Source: Plantago major (Eukaryota > Streptophyta > Magnoliopsida > Lamiales > Plantaginaceae). From it: a stretch of DNA of 64,000 nt. The stretch spans positions 15,901,200 to 15,965,199 of the forward strand of contig CM048843.1 of the NCBI GenBank assembly GCA_026545765.1. The letters are read 5' to 3'. Positions 40,437 to 52,060 of this stretch are shown here, piece by piece. A model generated the notes under the pieces. That model saw only the letters and a program-made list of their open reading frames with translations. It made no database searches and was not told where the DNA came from. Position numbers and translations under genes: made by a program. Position 1 is the stretch's first letter; each line of letters begins with the position of its first letter.

Positions 40437-41966
40437 TGTTAACAAATAGGATGGTCATTTCCGGTTTCAATGATATTATTTTAATTTTCGGTAACATATA
40501 ATGTATAAGTTAACTGATTTGATGAGTTTGTTCAAATAAATTATTACTACTATAAAATAAGATTATCTTATTAATTAATTTTTCAATCTTTTAAAATGTT
40601 AAAAGGTAAAACATGCAAGCTAGTTTTGCATGTTATCTCATTAATCTTCACACCAACGTTGTAAGGTAACAAACTAAACTCTTGCCTCTTTATTTAGAAA
40701 TAAAATAATCTTTTCAATCATTTTAAACATGTTCAATTTGAATTTGATATTTTACTTTTAATACTTATACTCATAGTAATTAACACTGTAAATTACATTA
40801 ATAAGTATAACCATATAAATACAAGATATGGGAGCGTAGTAAAGTGAAATGGACATAGGACGACGAATTTGACATTACCAAAAAGGACATGAGTGGTTAA
40901 ATCCATAACAACGTTACGAAGTTTCAAACGTTATGATTGTGAGGTTTGTGAACTAAGATGTACTGTAATTAGTGACTTTTGGTGAAAATCAATCAACTGA
41001 TCAATGATCAATTTATCAGTAAAGACTCTTTTCTCTTGAACTTTAATTTTCTGAACTGAACTGAATTGTAGTATAAAATATAACTAAGTAGAACTGAACT
41101 AAAATGAACTGAATGGAACTAAACTGAATGAGTTTTCAGTCGAACATAACGTAGCCTAACTAGTCAAACAAGATAGCCTAACTAGTCAAACAAGGTTAAC
41201 AACTGAGCAAGTTCATTTTGAACTGTATGTGCATAATTACCTAAAAGGTTTATTCTAGTTTAAATCACAAGTTGCAATAGAATAAGTAGATTTGGTGCAA
41301 CCAAACCAATCAGATTTTAAGACACCTAGGAATCTTTAATGTAACAAGTAACAACTCATGACAGCCATTTCTCCCTTACTCGAATAAAATACTACTATAC
41401 AAGAAACAGGTTATTTGGGTCAATAAACTTTACTGTTAACGGTCAAAACTTATCTCCCCCGAATGTTTCATATAACTCTATACATTAATGAAAATGACAA
41501 CCATATTACTTTTATACTAAAATTATACATTTCGTTAAATTTTATTGGACAGAGTGAGAGCTATTATTATGATTATGATTGTTGAAACATGTTGCTAGGT
41601 TGGCTAAATGAGTTTAGTAAACCATTAGTTACAGCTCATTTCAATAAATATTAGTTTCTAAAATGAAATGAAGCAAGCATGGAAAGTGGAAACAATATAA
41701 ACACAACTGCATGACTGCAGAAAGACTATCAAAACTACTAATTACAGTTGGTTATCAGTTTCGATGATGTCAGAGTTAAACTCCTAAACGGAACCGACTA
41801 GAAAATTTTGATAAGAAAAGTCGTTGCAAACAAAAGAAAAAAGAGTTGACCAACATCTTTTGATCGAAGCAGTGTAATACAATCAGTAGAGCTATGTTTT
41901 GAACTTTAAAGGCTCTAAAAACTCCCAGATTGGGATAGATGGTCAACTTGATTTTGTTTCAGGAGT
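40437..41966. other. Intergenic and 3' flank of MRS2
   Basis: No gene. It contains a short relative of the 62504-63547 element at about 41027-41165, then a small tandem repeat TAGCCTAACTAGTCAAACAA (41152-41200). The last 100-200 bases are probably MRS2 3'UTR. Confidence 0.45.
41027..41165. mobile_element. Short MITE related to the element at 62504-63547
   Basis: The right end, AACTGAATGAGTTTTCAGTC followed by GAACATAACGTAGCCTAA, is the reverse complement of the left end of the 62504 element apart from a few changes. The interior consists of GAACTGAACTGAA-type repeats. Boundaries approximate. Confidence 0.5.
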
Positions 41967-44900
41967 TCAAGGGCCAAGGAGCTTCTTCCATCTTGCGTAG
42001 CCATAAATGATGAAAAAGATCACTACCGAAGCAGCTGTCATAACTCCGACAGTAGGCCAGAATATGGTTTCATTATTATTCCATGTGTACGGAATGTTCA
42101 TGCCAAATATCCCCGCTACAGCAGTCTCCACAGCTACGGCAAAGGAAGCGATTGTAATTATCAACTGCAGTTGAATGAGTTCGTTTCTCTGACTGTCTAG
42201 TTGGATGTTAACGTAATCCTCTGTGTCGTCAATATACTCACGTACCTGCAGTGTACATGTGTCCCCGTAAACCACAATTCATTTCAAATATGCCATTTAG
42301 ACTGTTCTATATAGGAACACCATATTGAGTTGGGGAGACGGGTGGTGTCATAGGTAGGGCAAAGGATTGATAAACAGTTCAAATACTCTCAATGAAAAGC
42401 CACATATACAAGATAAGGAAAAGGCAGTTTTTATGCAGTGTGTCCGCTTAGAGAAGCAGAATGATGACAATCAACTATATTTGTATAATCTCAAGCCTGG
42501 ATACATATTCAAAGACTCTGCAAAAACATGATCAAGACATTAAAGGTAACATGCTTTTGCTGAGCAAATACAACAATCCACAGGTTTTTATCACAACCAC
42601 CACACCATAACAGCGCCTTCCACAAATTGCAGTCACGTGGTGTAATATATTATACATTTATTGTCAGGAAGGAAGTCAGGACCCTAGAATTTTAAGCTAA
42701 CTTACACAGACACCCCTTGGTTGTTAAAGATTACATCAACCTGCTCGAGGGCTCATGTAGTACTTATTTTTACAAGGGTTCAAAAGCTGTGTATTGTTTT
42801 GTGTAATAACAGGGGAGCAGTACCTCTAATCATTCCCTAAAGACCAAATAATAGGGGTGGTCACGGAAACACAACAATTATTGGAGGTGAGGGTAAGAAT
42901 AAATGGTACTTTATCAAATAAATAGCTATTAAATTAGTAACAGAACTCTATCATTCTTCTCCCAGACAAAAATGCAAAAAAGAAAGAAAAGAAAGGTGTA
43001 AAAAATTATTCCAGACTGAAAACTAACTGCATTATAAATAAGTGAACTCATAATAGTCGTGCTTCGAGTGGTATCATAAATCTAATTCACTAAAGAAAAT
43101 AACCATCATGCCAAGAATAAACATATATCAAGCAGCTCCAGTAAGACAACAGCATCTTTTCTGGAAAATAAGGAACACTAATGAAAGAAGTGGAAAGATA
43201 TGCCAACCGAAAACTCATAGCATCATCAACACTAATACACTAGTGAATTCACAACAGTCGTGACTTTGAGCAGTATCGTAATCACTAAAGAAAAATCAGT
43301 ATACGAAGTACATCAAGAAGAAAAGATAAAGGCAAGGTCATGGTATCACATAGGAAAATATACTTACCGAGATAATTTTGTTGCGGATTCCATCCAACTG
43401 CATGAAGTAAGCTTCGAGCAACATTTCAAGGTCCTCAACATCATTGTCATACAGATAGTTGCTCACAGAACCACCACTCCTGGTAGAACTGAGCCTACGG
43501 AGATTCGGCGTAGCAGGCATTCTGTTGTTTGATGCTAGGGATACAGACAAAGCTTCAAGTTGCTGATTCTGTATCCTCTTCCTTGTTAAATACAGTTGGG
43601 CCATGTCCTCATTGTCATCCAAAAGATGTTCTAATTCATCTCTCACCTACCACAATACCCCAAAGACACTTTCACATGTTAATATAAGGAATCGAAAAGT
43701 TTGCAATTTAATTGGCAAAAGAAATATCAGGAATGAATGGCTTGAACAATACTACCTAAGAACTATGACTATTTATGACTTTAATGTAAAACTAGAGAAA
43801 CAAACAAAGAGCTTAGAGCTTAAACACCAGTGAACGTGAACAACATATTAAAATAAAAAAACGTAGATGTTCGATATACTAGGTGATCATATAACAGACC
43901 TAGAAAACTCATACTCAGAGCAACAGGCAGATATCTGGTGCTTTCTATTTGCAGAACAAGATACTTTCAAGAGACAACAAGCAACTAAGTTTTTTGGACA
44001 GAGGATACTCAAGACGCACTTTGTTGACAAGGCACATGGTTTGAAACAGAGAGAAGAGTCATCCCTTACCTTTTGTACTCTAGCAAGCAGTCGAGTGAGG
44101 TTGCTTTTCAAACTCCGCACCTGCTCTAGATTCTTGGTACTCACATTTATCGCCAGTTCATCCAGAATAGGGTAAGCATCTCTCTCAAGTTCAGCAACAC
44201 TGGAATCCAAATATGAACAAACAACCTCCAAAGCAATTTCCAGAACCTGGAATTCAAAAGGGAGCTCATCATGCAAGTCTTCAGCAGCTTCATGATTAGG
44301 TAACCGTGCCAACCGCATTTCAGATTCCTGAGCAACCCTCTGGGCTGCAGTGTTCCTAGACTGGCTTTCCTTCTCTAATTTCCGCCTCAGCTGATCAACA
44401 AACGGAATAGTCTCCTGCCTGAGAGGTTCAAGCAACAATACTTCCTCGGAAGTAACTATTGCCCTTACTAATTCCAAGTTAACAATCATAGCCCTCTCCC
44501 TTGCTGCAAATGACAAATGAGGAATATAACACACCTAATAGCAATTCCTATTATTAACATTGTAAAACCAATAAACTGCATCGTCATGAGAATACTCAGT
44601 TATTGAGCTAAATTAACACTGATGCAAATGCAATTCTATGATCTATCCACAAAGTCTAACTTCAACAATGATTTCAAAACACTAAACAGCATACATAACC
44701 ATATTGTAGTCATAATGTAGATGAAGACAAATGCTAACAAATCATCAATCGATTCAATTCCATCAAAACTACTTACTACTAACAAACAGCAAAAAAACAT
44801 AAAAAAAGTTACCGAGAATAGTGGATGAGTGAGAGAAAATAGGGCCGAGGATCCTCAAATCCCTAGCGGGAATAGAGACGCGCTTGATGATGACGCTCTT

Positions 44901-45071
44901 ATCACACTCCATCAATTCCGATTGACCTAACCGATCGAACCTCATCCAGAGGCGCGCACCGCCGGCCTTCTTCTTAACCACCGCCGTCGATGACGACATA
45001 AGGGGAGGCGGAGGAGGGAGAATCGGCGGAGGAGCGGGCTTCTTACGCCGTCGTAAGGACAATTTCTTCAT
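41967..45071 (-). CDS. MRS2: MRS2/CorA-type magnesium transporter (MRS2-3-like)
   Basis: Four coding exons on the minus strand: 44813-45071, 44070-44503, 43368-43646, 41967-42245, joining to 416 aa with consistent phases. The N-terminus has a poly-Pro stretch and then [20 protein letters not shown] and [19 protein letters not shown]. The middle is the long helical domain ([74 protein letters not shown]). The C-terminus holds two membrane spans separated by the diagnostic GMN motif (IFGMNIP, residues 372-374) and ends [13 protein letters not shown]2/MGT proteins form pentameric Mg2+ channels. Members act at plasma membrane, plastid, ER or vacuole, so the compartment is not predictable here. 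The sequence is closest to the MRS2-3 branch from memory. The ATG is the first in frame. No breaks seen. Confidence 0.92.
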
Positions 45072-46041
45072 CTCTCCTCCGCCGCTTAAAGTGAAAAATG
45101 TATCAACAAAATTATTCAAAACTGGAATTTGTGTGTGTTTTTCTCTCCTCCGTATGCAAAATTGATAATGGCGATTACATATGTGTGTACAGAATTGATC
45201 GATCAACCTGCTGTGGTTTCGTCTTCGTCTTCGTTCTCTCCCATGCGCAGTGATTTTTTGGAAGAGATGAAGAAGAAAAAAGGCAAAGAGTTTGTTGCTT
45301 TTCGGACTAGTGTTATCGTTCTTAATTCAAGGAACTGAATAAAGAAAACTTTACCCGATTCATATTCTCTTGATAATAGAATGCGTTTTGAAACGCTTTT
45401 TTCCCACTTTATTCATACTTTTATTCTCGTAATAATAGTAGATAGTAGATACTACTAGTAGTGGATTGATATTGAAACTCTATTCTCAATTTCTTGACTC
45501 TAATTTGATTTTCTTCAAGATACTGCACGTTTGATAGCCTCAATTTAACTAACTAACTAATAGTGCCAATAATTTATTTTGCAAAACTAACTAATAGTCA
45601 ATAAGATAAGTGATTTTTATTAGTAACTTCTTTTTTTAATAAACTATCTGAACAATCTTACCAGATCACTTATCTTATAGTTACCTGCTATGCGTTTACG
45701 TAGCAGATTTATTTTGAAAATAAATTCATTGAACTTATATGCTAACTCATAAGTTAGTACTACTAAACATGACTAATTATTGGACGCCCAAGTTTTTTTT
45801 AACCGAAACAGTTAGCAGTGACGTATTCTCAAGTGATATGGTATTGATTAAAAAGCAAGAAATATTAATTTCAAACTCATTTTATTATCACTTATGCATA
45901 CATGAGAGACTTCAGAAGGTCACTTCTCATAAAAAAAAAAAAAATTATTCATAACAATCACACGCTTAATTCTAAACATTTTATGAATTGATAAAAAAAA
46001 GTGCCATGTTCTATGGGTAATATTATTAATCATTTTAGATA

Positions 46042-46144
46042 CTCCTTCGGTTTTTATCTTACAAAGACGTCTTCTTAATATGAATTAACAATGTCTTAAT
46101 GTCTGACAACATTTAACGTATAGACAACCTTTAAAGACAGGGAG
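46042..46144. mobile_element. Short mariner-type (Stowaway) MITE
   Basis: 103 bp with ends CTCCTTCGGTTTTT and, in reverse, CTCCCTGTCTTTAAAG, flanked by TA. Diverged. Confidence 0.5.
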
Positions 46145-47150
46145 TAGTCTGACGTACAGAAGAGGAAACCTAATCCTTCCACCATGAGTTCAACTTTCCA
46201 CATTCCATTTTGGTACCCCATATCAGCTTATCCTACATTAAAAGGAACATCTCTTTGCGTCTTTATTTACTTTATCTCATACTTTATTCATTACCTATCA
46301 TACTTTATTCACTATCTATCATATCTTAAACACTTTATTTCCTACTTTATTCACTCATCTCTTAAAACTTATATCCGGACCCGCATAAAGTTCATCCCGG
46401 AATAGAGGGAGTATTAAACTTTTGCCGGTGTCAACGATTTACATCACCTACAATTGGGGTGGTTTGTTTTCGACACTATCTGTAAAGCATTGCCTCATAG
46501 TCTCTCGTGCTTGAGGCCCTTTGGACCCGTGCGTTTCAATTAATACTTTTAGGTTTATAAACTCACCCTAGAGTCCAATATATTCCATCTCTACGGGGTA
46601 TTTTTAGTACTTGTACGGATGCCAAGAAACTTACACATTGTCACCTATCATTCTCTGAATCAAACAACTTAACTTTGAAATCTTATGAATTGATTATAAT
46701 AACTCAATATTAAGCATACTTTATTTGGATATGATCGATGACTATGTATAAATTCATGAATAACTGGAATGTTTGAAAAAGTCAAGCCTCAGTCCACTAG
46801 TTTGTGAAGTCGACATGAGTAACTGGAATTGTCAAAAAAGTCAAGGCGCAGTCCACGAGAGGCATGACATTGCAAATTGAGTCTTAATCACCGCTAGTCA
46901 GAGTAATAATATAAGTTGAAAACTAATCCCACCCAAGTAGCATGAGTTTTTGTGTAGGCGTGTCCTCTCAAGTCCCAACTAATGTCATTAAGCATGTGGA
47001 ACCGTGGATACAAAGCATACGCAATACTCCAGGTTTAATCGGCAATGAACCTTTTCTACACGTAATAATCACAATCTAATTTTCCTACACACACAAAACA
47101 GACAATACTGAAAGCACCTCCTGAAATTCATGCACAACTTCTTGCTCTAT

Positions 47151-47230
47151 CAAACTTCCATCCCTATTTCACTAGAATAAATCCGGACTTCAAACTTCCA
47201 TCCCTATTTCACTAGAATAAATCCGGACTT
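47151..47230. repeat. Perfect 40-bp tandem duplication
   Basis: CAAACTTCCATCCCTATTTC followed by ACTAGAATAAATCCGGACTT occurs at 47151-47190 and is repeated without change at 47191-47230. Confidence 0.95.
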
Positions 47231-48323
47231 GCATGAATAAAATCAGCGTCGGTTACTGCACAAGTGTGAAGTCTGCACCTACTTTATTTTTCGCACAAAA
47301 TAGTCTGATAAAGTATCCCCGGGCAATATCCTTGGACGTAACATATAACCATCCGGCTTTTTATACCACAGTAACAGTATCATACTATAATTAGTCAACT
47401 GTGATTCATAAATCCAATAGAATTGTCACATTCTAAATGACAGAATACTACTGAGTGGAGATCTGCAGAGGTACAAGTACAAGTACAACTATGGTTATAC
47501 TTCTCACAACAGAACATCTCACTGCATTATGAATGCATCATCAAGAATCCCATCACAGGACATCCACTACAAATCTTTGAGGCGCCTCGCGAATTATGTA
47601 CAAGCAACTCCTGAATCGATTGGTAACAGACTTTTCTGATCCACAGTCCAGCATAACAACAATACCAAGAGTCAAGGATCATAGAGAGTAGAGACAGTAG
47701 AGGAGAATGCTATATTAGAAAGTGGTCCTACTTTGTATATCTCACCTGGCAACCACATCTAATACTCGAGAATTCTAATTAACAGAAGTATAAGTTAAAT
47801 TTTCACCTCAACTGAACAAAATACGCTATTTAAAAAACAACAGCATTCGCCAAACCAGATCACTAGGCAACACACATCTCAAGCTTATCATTTCTTCCTT
47901 TCTCAGGGGAACGGGATATAAAAACCCACACCATTAAAGACCTAATGCACATGAGATACTAGAAGTCAATGTTGTACTCTTCCATGTCGAAAACAAAGGC
48001 CTGCAAAAGATGTGAATATCAATTCTTGTGTTCATTATGTGACGGAACTAACAAAAACAAATGTACTAACAACTATCATGGACTCCACATGCACAAATGT
48101 GCACATATATGATATGGTTAATATTTGCTGACAGAGTAGGCATCCTGAACCAGCACAACTCATGAACAGCCAAACATTTTTCTGACAATTTCAATAAGGC
48201 CAACCATCATACATAAAAATCAGCTGTCAGCATGCACTTCAAACAACAAGCAACTTATTCATTATATATAAACCATATCAAGATTGTTGAAAGTCTCAAA
48301 CATACCTAAGCAAACTAACTCTA

Positions 48324-49442
48324 CTACTGAGGGACCGAGAAGATCAAGCATTCATTGTCCCAGCGAACTCTGATCTCTCTCCCAACCTGGAGCCTCTTAT
48401 CTCTTATTATTTTACCCCATTTGCCAATTAGATTGTAATAACTTCCACGCCACTTTAATTTCATTACATACAATTCCCCTGTATCATCATCCCGAGCATT
48501 AATAACAACTTGATGATCATTCCTCAACTGCTCACGGTCTTGATGTGCCCAGTAATAGAGAACGTGATCCTCCACAGCTTTTCCCGGCAAAGTTAGGAAT
48601 GGATGATTAGTGTCCACATCTGACAAAGTGAGAGCTTTTTTAATAGGCCAATTATCATGTCCAGATACTGTTGCAACATGCCGCTCCTCAGGAACAGAAA
48701 AATACAAGCAGTTGTTTGACCAACGCAGTCTGATCTCTTGTCCAATGCCAAGTTCTTTATGCCGGATTATAGTCCCCCATTTCCCAATAAGGTTATAATA
48801 ATTACCTCGCCACTTCAACTTCATCCCATGAGTATCTCCTGTGTCATAATCTCTGGCATTTATAGACACTTGCTCCTCCCTTCTTAATCTTTCCCTTTCT
48901 TGTGGTATCCAGTGCACAAGAATATGGTCTTCCACAGATTTACGGGGCAAAGGGAGGAATGGATGATTGGGATCAACATCAGATGACGTCAAGACCTTCC
49001 TAATAGGCCAGTTATCCTGAATCAGGGGCTGGGCAACCATTCGAACAGGTGGTGGCATTGTAACTATTTGTTGTGGAACAGAGAAGTGTAAGCAGTCACT
49101 AAACCACCGTAGCCTAATCTCATACCCAACATCAAGTCCCTTTCCCCGGACCACTTTTCCCCATTTCCCAATGAGATTATAATAGCTCCCACGCCACTTC
49201 AGTTTCATCAAATAAGTTTCGCCCGTATCATCATCCCGAGCATTAAAACTCACTTGACCTTCAGCTCTTAGCTGTTCTTGCAGCTGTGGTGACATGTACA
49301 TCACAACGTGCGTTTCAACTTGTTGACGGGACAATGTGAGGAAAGGGTGAGTAATATCAACATCAGACAGAGTAAGTGCTTTCTTTATAGGCCACTGATC
49401 TTGCATCTGAGGCACAGTATTGTAGTACATTGTCCTCTTCAT
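48324..49442 (-). CDS. Protein of three tandem B3-like DNA-binding domains
   Basis: Single coding exon, 372 aa, start ATG at 49442 after an acceptor ending at 49445. It is built almost entirely of three repeats of about 109 residues, at 17-125, 145-253 and 265-372. Each starts WPI(K/R)K-x-LT-x-SDVD and continues HPFL-x-L, VE(T/D)H, then NARD-x-DTG, MKLKWRGSYYNLIGKWG (third position varies) and EIR(L/V)RW-x(3)-CL-x-FSVP. Linkers are 19 and 11 residues. The fold pattern resembles plant B3 domains of the divergent REM/DUF313 type. The expected role is nuclear DNA binding, but no target is known, and the near-identity of the repeats implies internal duplication. At least one 5'UTR exon lies upstream (ending 50396), with a possible 18-nt exon at 50158-50175. 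Confidence 0.72.
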   Translation of the reverse strand: MKRTMYYNTVPQMQDQWPIKKALTLSDVDITHPFLTLSRQQVETHVVMYMSPQLQEQLRAEGQVSFNARDDDTGETYLMKLKWRGSYYNLIGKWGKVVRGKGLDVGYEIRLRWFSDCLHFSVPQQIVTMPPPVRMVAQPLIQDNWPIRKVLTSSDVDPNHPFLPLPRKSVEDHILVHWIPQERERLRREEQVSINARDYDTGDTHGMKLKWRGNYYNLIGKWGTIIRHKELGIGQEIRLRWSNNCLYFSVPEERHVATVSGHDNWPIKKALTLSDVDTNHPFLTLPGKAVEDHVLYYWAHQDREQLRNDHQVVINARDDDTGELYVMKLKWRGSYYNLIGKWGKIIRDKRLQVGREIRVRWDNECLIFSVPQ

Positions 49443-50580
49443 CTCTGAACAACATAAGAAACAGTTAATTGTCAGTCAAGCTATTACTTAAAAATGTAAT
49501 CTTACGGAGAATGCACCAATTAATGCTACATAGAGAATAAGCACAAGTTGCATATTTGTTTCGACCACAAAATCAAAACTCGACAGCTACCGTCCAATTA
49601 TGGCATTTCATGAGATCTAACAATTACAGCATTCAAGGAGACATATTTTAATTTAAAAAATGACACGTGTATTCCCGTCCACGATACAAGTTAGAACAAA
49701 CTTCTAGGAGATAAGAGACAACTCTAGACACCAAGAAATTCCACACGAATAAGATGAGTTTAGCGAACCCCTAAGCCAAAAGGAAAAAAAACCAACATTT
49801 TTATTCAATCCGGCGGAGACAAATTTAGCGACCCTCTACACAAAAACAAACAAGCTGGTCTTATCTCCTAGCTTCAGTTGAGTGTTTTCACACAAGAATG
49901 CCGTAAATAGCAACAAAATTACATTAGTAATCTAAGGAAATAAACGAAAAACGACCGGAATGTTAGTATATAACACCAATTTCGATCAATGGACCATACA
50001 GTAAGCAAATAGTCACTACTACATTCGATCAACCTACTCTGAGCCTCGAATCCACTGGCAAATGCTCAAAGTATATGCAAAATCAGAGCACTACAAAAAA
50101 CGACTTTGGCAATTCCGAATTCAAATCAGTTGTAAAACAACACCGAAAAGGCAGTACCTTTAGGATCAGCATCCACTAAACGAAACCCAATTCAGAAAAC
50201 AGAAACAAATCGAACAAAATTGAACAACCCTAAATCAAAACCCGCGTGAATTCAGCTAAAATTGAAAACAAAATCACACCGTTTGACGCACTTGGCATAA
50301 TAAAATTTAAAAAAAAAAGTGAAACTTTGGATGTAAAAGCGTACAGATCGATCTGTTAGTGAATGAGGTGAAATAGTGGAGGTGAAAAGACATACCTGAG
50401 AATGATCGCAAGAAGAAGGAAGTGGTGGGTGGGGTGTTGTTATGGATTGGTAGAGTGGTGAAATGGTAAAAATCTGGGATTCGGAAATCATGAAATGAAA
50501 GAGTGCTGTTTCCGTGAGTAAGTAGGCGGTGGCGGTGCGGTAGTGGTGATGGATGGCGTGAATGAATGAACACACCTTAC
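49443..50580 (-). other. Leader exons and introns of the B3 gene
   Basis: The leader donor GTATGT follows 50396 and the acceptor TTGTTCAG ends at 49445. Between them, 50158-50175 is bounded by a good acceptor (CGTTTAG) and donor (GTACTG) and could be an 18-nt exon that keeps frame with the coding ATG. No in-frame ATG exists further upstream, so the coding start stays at 49442. Confidence 0.5.
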
Positions 50581-50763
50581 CTTTCTTTCTCTTCTGTGTG
50601 TGTATGTGTCTCTGTCTATATTGTGTTGTGTCTCTGTGTGTATGGAAGAAGATGAGAGAGAAGAGGAGAGAAATTGGGGAAGGTGAAATTGGTGTGAACT
50701 CAGGTGGATGGGAAATTACATTTGCACCTCTCTTCTTACCATAATAAAAAAATAATAATAATC

Positions 50764-51169
50764 CACCCGTCCCGCTTCGTTAGTCCACTTTATTTTCGTC
50801 CTTATTTTTTTAACAAATCAAATAGTCTACACAAAGTCTCATAAGAGACGGTCTCTAAATAGAGAGGATTTATGTTATCAAAAAAATCATCCATGTTATC
50901 AACCAAGACGTATATGTTGTTAACGAAATGAGTACTTTTGTAATATGAAAAAACACCAATGTTGAAAACATAGACGTTTTGATTAATAACATCAATGATT
51001 TTCTTAACAATATAGGTCCGTTTCTATATAAATTATCTAAAGACCGTCTCCTATGAGACTTGCTCAGTAGTTTATAGTTTGTTGTTAGATAGATAAATGA
51101 TAAATAATGAAGAAAGTATAAGATGTGTATAATGGAAACGGTATGAGAGATTGATAATAAAGTAAGATA
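50764..51169. other. Upstream flank with a decayed mariner-type repeat
   Basis: At 50764, CACCCGTCCCGCTTCGTTAG is typical of a decayed mariner-type MITE edge; it surrounds the MITE at 50832-51062. No gene. Confidence 0.4.
50832..51062. mobile_element. MITE with AGTCTCAT-type terminal repeats
   Basis: 231 bp. Terminal inverted repeats CAAAGTCTCATAAGAGACGG and CCGTCTCCTATGAGACTTG. The ends recall the 10704 and 40199 MITEs, but the interior differs (ATCATCCATGTTATCAACCA). No coding capacity. Confidence 0.7.
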
Positions 51170-51427
51170 CTCCCTCCGTCCTTTTTAAAGGTTGATCATT
51201 TGACTTTTTTCAGTCAACTATAACCAACTTTGACCGCGAATTACTTCTAAACTATAACAATAAAAAATATAAAAAAAATTAATTAATAAAAATTAAAGAA
51301 GTAATATTTCATAATATAAATTTATTAAGTATTAAATAATTATATTTTAAGATTGATATATGGTCAAAGTTGATTACGGTTAACTGGGAAAAGTCAATTG
51401 ATCAACCTTTAAAAAGAACAGAGGGGA
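51170..51427. mobile_element. Stowaway (mariner) MITE
   Basis: 258 bp flanked by TA. The left arm CTCCCTCCGTCCTTTTTAAA, continuing GGTTGATCATTTGACTTTT, matches the right arm in reverse over more than 50 bp. No coding capacity. Confidence 0.85.
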
Positions 51428-52060
51428 TATATTGGTTAATGGGTTTATTTTTTTTACTATTTTGATAAATTGGTTATATTAATTGGACGTACATAAAATG
51501 AATAGTGATAGTATATTTTAACGGAACGTAGGTTGGTAAATACATTTTAACGCTCCAAAATTCAAAAGAGGTTGTATTGAAAAAGCTATCAACATTAATA
51601 AAGTGCACCTTTATTTTCATAAATTCATCCACAATAACTTCATTGTTAAGAGTGATTATTCTGAAGTCTTCTGGTATACACACGAGCAAGTACAAAATAC
51701 GCAAGAAAGTACATGTGTTGGTATAATTGGACCAACATATTACACGTATGGGTCCACACCTAGTTTAATCGTATAATTTCGCCCCCAAGTTCAGGGTCCA
51801 CACCTAGTTTAATCGTATATGAACCCGCCTAAATAGTAAAAGAGGAAAAATCAAAACTTGTATAAAGAAAAATGACATTTGAACTTGCTACAATTTTGCT
51901 AAAACACACCATCAGTACACTATATAATTACTCAGGTTAGTTAGCTTCTTTCCTTAATTTAGTGTCTACAATATCCAAGATAAGAACCAAGAAGTCTCCT
52001 CCATACAAGCATCATTACAGACAGTGAAATGATCCTGAAAGACATAAATTAGCTCTGAGT
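51428..52060. other. 3' flank of CPSF73
   Basis: AT-rich, with the CPSF73 3'UTR at the right. A motif CACACCTAGTTTAATCGTAT is repeated at about 51755 and 51802. No gene seen. Confidence 0.4.

Larger units (their letters stand above)
45072..48323. other. Intergenic between MRS2 and the B3 gene
   Basis: MRS2 leader and promoter (about 45072-45350), then AT-rich DNA with a short mariner-type MITE (46042-46144), the edge of another (ending GAATAGAGGGAG at 46411 with TA after it), a 40-bp tandem duplication, and the 3'UTR of the B3 gene at the right. No coding gene supported. Confidence 0.45.

Noticed and set aside
50307-50573. Upstream coding exon of the B3 gene
   Set aside because: The frame that would join the B3 protein has no ATG. 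It is treated as 5'UTR, with the caveat about the possible microexon.
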